Below the pieces are notes generated by a model. The model was not told the origin of the DNA and ran no database searches. It worked only from the letters and a program-made list of their open reading frames with translations. From JBFMAE01 sp040756085 (GTDB lineage: Bacteria; Desulfobacterota; BSN033; UBA1163), in NCBI GenBank assembly GCA_040756085.1, contig JBFMAE010000292.1, positions 1-11,157 of the forward strand: a stretch of DNA of 11,157 nucleotides, given 5' to 3'. This document shows positions 7,120-11,157 of this stretch, piece after piece. Every line of letters begins with the position of its first letter. The first letter of the stretch is position 1. The position numbers and the translations under genes were made by a program.

Positions 7120-8271
7120 ATGGATGAGGAAAAATGTTACCCATCCGGACAATCGAATGACCACCCTGAAACACCGAGTTGCTGAGCTCCGGTTGAAAAA
7201 GAGGCTCAGTTGAGCCTCCCTCGTTTAAAGCAGCCCTTTGTGATAGGCTCGATTCTGACTCCGGTTGCCCCAGTGCCCCAGGTGTCCTCGTCTCTCCTGT
7301 GGGCAGATCGTTTGGGGACCTTTAAGGCCCGATGGGGGATAGGCCGCATGCATTACACCATCGAACCCGGACTTTATGCACTGGGTAACCCCGGTGGGCA
7401 GTCTCCGGTCCTGGTCACAGCCAATTATAAGATGAGCTTTGACAAGCTACGCCATGCATTGCCTGGTCGGGATATGTGGATACTCGTTCTGGATACCAAG
7501 GGGATCAATGTCTGGTGCGCAGCAGGTAAGGGAACCTTCGGGACGGCGGAGCTCGTTAGCCGGATTGAATCGAGCGGCTTGGCACGGATCGTCTCGCACC
7601 GGGAGTTGATTCTGCCCCAGTTGGCTGGTCCAGGGGTTGCAGCGCATGAAGTCAAAAGATTGTCAGGCTTCAAGGTCATCTATGGGCCTATCCGGGCAAC
7701 CGATCTGCCGGCTTTCTTGGATGCTGGGCATAAAGCTACTCCGGAGATGAGGCTCAAGACCTTTACGACCTGGGAGAGGATGATACTCATCCCTGTTGAA
7801 CTTGTCGAAGCCCTGAAGGCGGGACTTATTATTATTCCCGTTCTGTTTCTTCTCACTTTTTTTGGGAGGTCAGGAGAGGGCTGGACAAATGCCTTGAGCC
7901 ATGGCCTCCTCTCAGTTCTGGCCATCCTGATGGCTATTCTGGCCGGGGCTGTTTTAACACCTTTATTGCTGCCGTGGTTGCCAGGTCGGGCCTTTTCGCT
8001 CAAGGGTCTTACTCTGGGACTTATTGCCGCTGTGGCCTTTTTGGCTTCTTGCCGGGGTGATGGGGTCACATGGACAGGCCGTATCGAAATGCTGGCCTGG
8101 CTTTTCTTAATACCTGCGGTCTCGGCTTATCTGGCGATGAATTTTACAGGGGCATCGACTTACACCTCTCTCTCTGGAGTAAAGAAAGAGATGCGCTGGG
8201 CATTACCACTCCAGATTAGCACTGGAATCATTGGTTTCATTCTCTGGATTGGATCACATTTCATTGCGTAA
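7120..8271 (+). CDS. hgcA: HgcA, corrinoid membrane protein of mercury methylation (in-frame TGA at 7183, possible selenocysteine)
   Basis: HgcA carries the methyl group on a corrinoid and passes it to Hg(II). The diagnostic cap-helix motif NVWCAAGK is intact, with its cobalt-ligand Cys at 7516-7518. The N-terminal corrinoid domain (from QPFVIGS to about VYGPIRAT) is followed by about five hydrophobic membrane helices starting near 7800, the known HgcA architecture. The frame opens at ATG 7120 behind AGGAGGG and reaches TGA at 7183-7185 (codon 22) after a TGC. It then continues without another stop to TAA 8269-8271, 383 residues if TGA is read through. A TTG at 7210 would give 353 residues with the full conserved domain, but its start would sit inside the 7201-7218 hairpin. 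So this is either a Cys-Sec selenoprotein, an HgcA starting at 7210 behind a 21-codon leader, or a nonsense mutant. The HgcA identity is very secure; the N-terminus is not. hgcB follows 9 bp later. Confidence 0.93.
7201..7218 (+). promoter_or_regulatory. candidate bacterial SECIS hairpin downstream of the hgcA TGA
   Basis: GAGGCTC (7201-7207), loop AGTT (7208-7211), GAGCCTC (7212-7218): a perfect 7-bp stem. The loop begins 22 nt after the TGA, and G is the second loop base. General rules for bacterial SECIS elements ask for a short stem, an apical loop with G in its first two positions, and roughly 16-37 nt between UGA and loop; all are met. A lower A/U extension (TT-AAA before, TTTAA after) is possible. 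There is no bulged U as in E. coli fdhF. A chance hairpin or a start-site lid remain alternatives. Confidence 0.5.
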
Positions 8272-8280
8272 GGAGCTCAA

Positions 8281-8631
8281 ATGATAGGTCAATTTATTTA
8301 TCTGAAAGATGTAGTCACTTTAAGACTCGATCAGGAAAGATGCGTGGGTTGTGGTGTCTGTCTGCTCGTCTGCCCCCATGCCGTCTTGAATCTGAAGAAC
8401 AGTAAGATTGAGATCGCAAACCGCGATGCCTGCATGGAATGCGGCGCCTGCGCCAGAAATTGCCCCGCCGAAGCTCTCAGTGTACGCTCAGGAGTAGGCT
8501 GTGCGGCTGCGGTGATCAACTCCATGCTGGGACGTAAAAATTATTCCTGCTGCTGTACGATAGATTTTGAGGGAAGATCAGGCAATCTGTCCGAGTGTTC
8601 ATCAGATGCTAAAAAGAAAGAGTGTTGTTAG
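8281..8631 (+). CDS. hgcB: HgcB, 2[4Fe-4S] ferredoxin of mercury methylation
   Basis: HgcB is thought to reduce the HgcA corrinoid and may help deliver Hg(II). This 116-residue protein has two cluster motifs: C21-x2-C24-x2-C27-x3-C31-P and C51-x2-C54-x2-C57-x3-C61-P. The second contains CMECGAC, the ECGAC signature that separates HgcB from ordinary ferredoxins. The C-terminal tail is unusually Cys-rich: C74, C90-C91-C92, C106 and a terminal C115-C116 pair. The paired C-terminal cysteines are a known HgcB feature thought to bind mercury; the CCC triplet is an addition I note here. AAGGAG (8270-8275) overlaps the hgcA stop and sits 5 nt before the ATG, which implies translational coupling with hgcA. 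It is probably the last gene of the operon, with a terminator candidate downstream. Confidence 0.93.
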   Translation: MIGQFIYLKDVVTLRLDQERCVGCGVCLLVCPHAVLNLKNSKIEIANRDACMECGACARNCPAEALSVRSGVGCAAAVINSMLGRKNYSCCCTIDFEGRSGNLSECSSDAKKKECC

Positions 8632-8717
8632 TGGAGTAGGGCCCTGAGCTTCTTCTCTCCATCCATCCCATCCCGAAAATTGAGAGCTTTAAAAACTACT
8701 ACACGCTCTCTTGATTA

Positions 8718-8758
8718 GAGATTTCTGGACTTTTTCAGAAATCTCCAATTTTCCTCTT
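8718..8758 (+). terminator. probable rho-independent terminator of the hgc operon
   Basis: GAGATTTCTG (8718-8727) and CAGAAATCTC (8736-8745) form a perfect 10-bp stem with an 8-nt loop, followed by CAATTTTCC. The U-tract is modest (four), so efficiency is uncertain. It lies about 87 bp after hgcB and just before the lexA -35 box. Confidence 0.55.
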
Positions 8759-8785
8759 GACAATCCCAAAATGGAATTTTAAAAT
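8757..8785 (+). promoter_or_regulatory. sigma70-like promoter of lexA
   Basis: TTGACA (8757-8762), 17 nt, then TAAAAT (8780-8785). The palindrome at 8787-8802 follows directly, as expected for autoregulated lexA. Confidence 0.7.
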
Positions 8786-8786
8786 A

Positions 8787-8802
8787 GTCTACAAATGTAG
8801 AC
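8787..8802. promoter_or_regulatory. probable LexA operator, GTCTACA-N2-TGTAGAC
   Basis: A perfect palindrome with 7-bp arms around AA lies one base after the lexA -10 box, covering the predicted start. Position and symmetry argue for the LexA autorepression site. It matches neither the E. coli (CTGT-N8-ACAG) nor the Gram-positive (GAAC-N4-GTTC) consensus. Its core TACA-AA-TGTA also resembles BlaI/CopY operators, but no such regulator is near. Confidence 0.65.
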
Positions 8803-8818
8803 CTAAAGAAGGAATCTC

Positions 8819-8846
8819 AAAGTTCAAGATTCAAAGTTCAAAGGGC
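8819..8846 (+). repeat. heptamer repeat AAGTTCA upstream of lexA
   Basis: Consecutive 7-nt units AAGTTCA, AGATTCA, AAGTTCA, AAGGGCA lie in the lexA leader, between the operator and the ATG. They resemble the octamer repeats at 2266-2303 and 9506-9545, but with a 7-nt period. Confidence 0.5.
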
Positions 8847-8862
8847 AAAAAAGAAAAGTAAA

Positions 8863-9498
8863 ATGAAAAACATAAAACACCTGACTTCGACTCAACAGAA
8901 AGTTTTCGATTTTCTGAAAGATTATCTTCGAGAAAAAGGATTCCCACCTACGCTTCGGGAAATTGCTTCCCACTTCGGGTTAAGAGGGCCCAAGGCCCCT
9001 CAAAAAACCCTCGCCATCCTGGAAAGAAAAGGTTATCTACGGAGGGTCCCGGGAGGTTCGAGGGCCATTGAGATGCTGGGCAGTTCCTCTCTTACTCCTA
9101 TTCAGTCGGAACAGATTCTATCGGTCCCGATTATAGGGACGGTAAAGGCTGGAGAGCCTATCCTTGCCATTGAGAATATCGAAGGATATATCCATCTGGA
9201 CCGGAACCTGGTCTCCTCGAAAGATATTTTTCTCCTCCGGGTCAAGGGGGATAGTATGATTGAAGCTCATATCCAGGATGGAGATTTTGCGCTGGTGAAA
9301 CCTCAACCCAATGCAGAGAACGGTGAGATTGTCGTGGTCTTAATCGAAGATGAAGCCACGATCAAGAGGATCTTAAAAAAGAGGGATTTGATTCGTTTGG
9401 AGCCAGCCAACCCCAGTATGGAACCCATTGTGATCAAAAAGGGGGAGAAGAAAATGACCATTGTCGGAAAGGTGATCGGAATATTTAGAAAACTGTAA
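8863..9498 (+). CDS. lexA: LexA, SOS repressor and self-cleaving serine peptidase
   Basis: LexA represses SOS genes and cleaves itself when bound to RecA filaments. The N-terminal winged-helix region (residues ~1-65) includes the TPxREIA-type recognition segment PPTLREIASHFGL. The A96-G97 cleavage site lies in VKAGEP, and the catalytic dyad is S131 (GDSM) and K168 (EATIKR). The length of 211 residues is close to the usual ~200-205. The recognition helix (HFGLRGPKAPQKTLAIL) has RGPKAPQ where E. coli has RSPNAAE, which fits a diverged operator. The promoter and palindrome at 8757-8802 indicate autoregulation. The ribosome-binding site is weak (AAGAAAAG). dinB follows 88 bp later on the same strand, so the two probably form one damage-inducible unit. 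Confidence 0.95.
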   Translation: MKNIKHLTSTQQKVFDFLKDYLREKGFPPTLREIASHFGLRGPKAPQKTLAILERKGYLRRVPGGSRAIEMLGSSSLTPIQSEQILSVPIIGTVKAGEPILAIENIEGYIHLDRNLVSSKDIFLLRVKGDSMIEAHIQDGDFALVKPQPNAENGEIVVVLIEDEATIKRILKKRDLIRLEPANPSMEPIVIKKGEKKMTIVGKVIGIFRKL

Positions 9499-9505
9499 AA
9501 GGATA

Positions 9506-9586
9506 GGGTTCAAGGATTCTTGGATTCAAGGGTTCGAGGGTTTTTCACTAGTCCCCTTGAATCCTGGAACCCTGGGATCTTGGTTT
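9506..9586 (+). repeat. octamer repeats forming an inverted repeat between lexA and dinB
   Basis: Units GGGTTCAA, GGATTCTT, GGATTCAA, GGGTTCGA and GGGTTTTT run from 9506 to 9545. The complementary units (CCTTGAAT, CCTGGAAC, CCTGGGAT) follow. GGATTCAAGGG (9522-9532) pairs perfectly with CCCTTGAATCC (9554-9564), and GGGTTC (9506-9511) with GAACCC (9567-9572). The transcript could therefore fold into a long imperfect hairpin just before the dinB start. This is the same repeat family as 2266-2303. Confidence 0.6.
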
Positions 9587-10756
9587 ATGAACGATCGAAT
9601 CATCCTTCACATCGATATGGATGCCTTTTTTATCTCGGTGGAGCAGAGAGATAATCCATCGCTCCGGGGAAAACCTGCAGCGGTTTGTGGGTCTCTTTCT
9701 CGAAGTGTGGTCACCTCAGCCACTTATGAGGCAAGACCTTATGGAATTCGGGCCGGGATGTCCGTTCAGGAAGCGAAAAGACGGTGTCCTCAATTGATTC
9801 TTGTGGAAGGGAATCATTCCAAATATACAGAGACGGCTGCCCGAATCTTCTCCCTTCTAAAAGAATATACCCCTCTTGTTGAGGTGGCCTCCATTGATGA
9901 GGCCTACCTCGATATCACCCAATCCCAGCTCCTCTTTAAATCTCCTTTTCACATCGCAAAATCGATTAAAGATCGAATCCGTGAGAAGAAGCAACTGACC
10001 TGCTCCATCGGCGTCGCTCCGAATAAACTTCTTGCAAAGTTAGGAAGCCGATTGAAGAAGCCGGATGGGCTGATGGTGATTCAAAAAGAAGAGGTAGAGG
10101 AGCTATTAAGGAACCTTCCTGTCTCCAAACTCCACGGAATCGGCCCGAAACTTGAAGAGGAACTGAAATCGATAGGCATCTTCACCTGTGGTCAACTGGG
10201 TGGGATCTCGGTTTCGATTTTAAACAAACGGTTTGGGGTCATCGGCGAGAGGCTTCGTGAGATGGGTCTGGGATTGGATGATAGCCAGGTCGTGCCCTTT
10301 GATGAGGAAGAAGATGCCAAATCGATCAGCCACAGCGTCACCCTCGAAGAGGATACCTCTGATCCAAATCTCCTAAGGAAGGTACTCCTCCAGCTTTCGG
10401 AGAGAGTCTCCCGGAGAATGAGGAAAGAATCTTACTATGGGAGTAGGGTAGCCATCACTGTCCGGTATTCGGATTTCTATACCTTCTCCAAGCAGAAGAC
10501 TCTTTCCCAGTTGGTCAACAGCGGGAATGAAATATTCCGTCACTCCCTTGAGCTCTTCGAATCGATTCCCCATCCAAAACCAATTCGTCTCCTGGGGATA
10601 GGGGTCTCCTTTTTGAAAAAGGAGTGGTGTCAGCAAGATCTTTTCGAAAAAAGGGAGAAGAAAGATAACCTTCTTAAGGCGATGGACCGGGTGAACGAAC
10701 GATACGGAGACTGGACGCTGACCTGGGCCTCTTTATATTCATCCCCTTCCCATTAG
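9587..10756 (+). CDS. dinB: DNA polymerase IV (DinB), Y-family translesion polymerase
   Basis: Error-prone polymerase that bypasses damaged template during the SOS response. This 389-residue protein has catalytic D10 in HIDMDAFF and D104-E105 in ASIDEAYLD. GVAPNKLLAKLGS and the helix-hairpin-helix LHGIGPKLEEEL follow, then the little-finger domain. QQDLF at 349-353 is a probable sliding-clamp-binding motif, followed by about 36 residues. I chose ATG 9587: it begins immediately before the conserved IILHIDMDAFF. A TTG at 9557 in the same frame lies in the repeat hairpin and would add a repeat-encoded NPGTLGSWF. No strong ribosome-binding site is visible, so translation may be modest. There is no separate promoter or operator palindrome, so read-through from lexA is likely. 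Confidence 0.95.
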   Translation: MNDRIILHIDMDAFFISVEQRDNPSLRGKPAAVCGSLSRSVVTSATYEARPYGIRAGMSVQEAKRRCPQLILVEGNHSKYTETAARIFSLLKEYTPLVEVASIDEAYLDITQSQLLFKSPFHIAKSIKDRIREKKQLTCSIGVAPNKLLAKLGSRLKKPDGLMVIQKEEVEELLRNLPVSKLHGIGPKLEEELKSIGIFTCGQLGGISVSILNKRFGVIGERLREMGLGLDDSQVVPFDEEEDAKSISHSVTLEEDTSDPNLLRKVLLQLSERVSRRMRKESYYGSRVAITVRYSDFYTFSKQKTLSQLVNSGNEIFRHSLELFESIPHPKPIRLLGIGVSFLKKEWCQQDLFEKREKKDNLLKAMDRVNERYGDWTLTWASLYSSPSH

Positions 10757-10773
10757 ACGAATTTAAGTAAAAT

Positions 10774-10891
10774 CCGTATATCCCCTAAAGGACGGGGCTT
10801 TTCTTTATCTTCAGATTTGAAATCGCCTTCCCCGTTCTGTAACGGGGCAGGCATCCCCAGTCTGAAGCCTGGGGCTTTCGGGATTATACGG
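10774..10891. mobile_element. inverted-repeat-bounded structured element, possibly an IS200/IS605-type end or MITE
   Basis: CCGTATA (10774-10780) and TATACGG (10885-10891) bracket about 118 bp, each flanked inward by CCC/GGG. Inside are the perfect hairpin CCCCGTT-CTGT-AACGGGG (10830-10847), a second CCCCAG...CTGGGG (10855-10874), and CTTCAGA (10809-10815) complementary to TCTGAAG (10861-10867). The latter could enclose the first hairpin or make a pseudoknot with the loop of the second. The CCCCTAAAGGACGGGGCTTTT segment (read in two parts, 10782-10785 and 10794-10802) also works as a dinB terminator. In reverse complement it recalls the GC-rich ends of IS200/IS605 (tnpB) elements. No transposase or tnpB is present, so a mobile origin is only inferred. 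Confidence 0.4.
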
Positions 10892-10914
10892 GGTAAAAAC
10901 CTCAAAATGATATC

Positions 10915-10943
10915 TTGTGAAGTGAGATGAAAAAGATTATAAT
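10915..10943 (+). promoter_or_regulatory. sigma70-like promoter for the last gene
   Basis: TTGTGA (10915-10920), 17 nt, then a perfect TATAAT (10938-10943), about 68 nt upstream of the ATG at 11012. The region between is AT-rich and contains no other evident structure. Confidence 0.6.
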
Positions 10944-11011
10944 TTTCAATGTGAACAAATAAAAATTAATCCAATTTAAGGAATAAAGAATAATGAAAAG
11001 GAGTAAGAACG

Positions 11012-11157
11012 ATGCCAATCATTAGGAAACGACGCATTTGGTGGGAACCTGTCCCTGAAGCGACAAGCTATGTCATCTATGTCAGTAAGGACAGAAAGAT
11101 TTTTGAACCGTCCAACTTTTCCTGGGAAGCGACCGCTGGTATCCTTTCTAAAATAGT
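11012..11157 (+). CDS. unrecognised protein, 3' truncated by the window edge
   Basis: ATG 11012 with AAGGAG at 10998-11003 (8 nt away) opens a frame that stays open for 48 codons to the window edge. The visible part has a basic start (MPIIRKRRIWWEPVPEAT) and then SYVIYVSKD. The W-x-P-V-P-x-A-x-S-Y-x-x-Y pattern is that of a fibronectin type III-like strand pair, but this is too short for a firm assignment. There is no signal peptide. It has its own promoter and is separated from dinB by the structured element. Confidence 0.6.
   Translation, partial: MPIIRKRRIWWEPVPEATSYVIYVSKDRKIFEPSNFSWEATAGILSKI

Noticed and set aside
7210..8271. hgcA beginning at TTG 7210
   Set aside because: Not excluded, but disfavoured as the primary model: the AAGAGG site and TTG would be inside the perfect hairpin 7201-7218, whereas ATG 7120 has a clean AGGAGGG. 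It is kept as the main alternative.
9557..9586. N-terminal extension of DinB from TTG 9557
   Set aside because: It would translate the octamer repeat hairpin and lacks similarity to DinB; the conserved sequence begins right at ATG 9587.

Overview
The window looks like chromosomal DNA of an anaerobic bacterium, most likely a deltaproteobacterium (Desulfobacterota, Syntrophobacter/Desulfo-type) or a related uncultured lineage. The reasons are the hgcAB mercury-methylation pair, a cytoplasmic tungsten/molybdenum-pterin enzyme paired with an iron-sulfur flavoprotein, a GH57/DUF3536 glycosidase, and octamer-type intergenic repeats. The assignment is an inference; no rRNA or tRNA is present to fix it.

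Layout. (1) 1-2183, plus: 3' part of a GH57/DUF3536 glycan enzyme whose start lies left of the window. (2) 2184-2329: convergent gap with a possible 23-codon ORF and octamer repeats. (3) 6435 to 2330, minus: two-gene operon for an acetylene-hydratase-like molybdopterin oxidoreductase and a GltD-type FAD/Fe-S protein whose flavin module sits inside a split polyferredoxin. (4) 6436-6789: divergent control region with a sigma70-like promoter on each strand, a perfect 9-bp-arm palindrome at the leftward start site, and small inverted repeats in the rightward leader. (5) 6790-8631, plus: AbrB-like HgcAB-associated protein, hgcA and hgcB, the genes that make methylmercury. (6) 8632-8862: terminator, then the lexA promoter with a 16-bp palindrome as likely LexA operator. 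(7) 8863-10756: lexA and dinB, an SOS unit. (8) 10757-11011: a compact inverted-repeat element resembling an IS200/IS605 end, then a strong promoter. (9) 11012 to the end: start of an unrecognised gene.

The most notable observation is at the 5' end of hgcA. An ATG at 7120 with a good Shine-Dalgarno opens a frame that meets a single in-frame TGA (7183-7185) and then runs on into the HgcA domain. The TGA follows a TGC codon (Cys-UGA). A perfect 7-bp stem with an AGUU loop lies 22 nt downstream, which fits the general rules for a bacterial SECIS element. HgcA may therefore be a selenoprotein with a vicinal Cys-Sec pair, an intriguing possibility for a mercury-handling enzyme. The alternatives are a TTG start at 7210 or a simple nonsense change.

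How the parts work together: HgcA (corrinoid methyl carrier in the membrane) and HgcB (ferredoxin) methylate Hg(II). The small AbrB-like Cys-rich protein probably belongs to the same transcript and may regulate it. The divergent Mo/W operon is a separate cytoplasmic redox system whose substrate cannot be told from sequence. LexA probably represses its own promoter and, by read-through, dinB.
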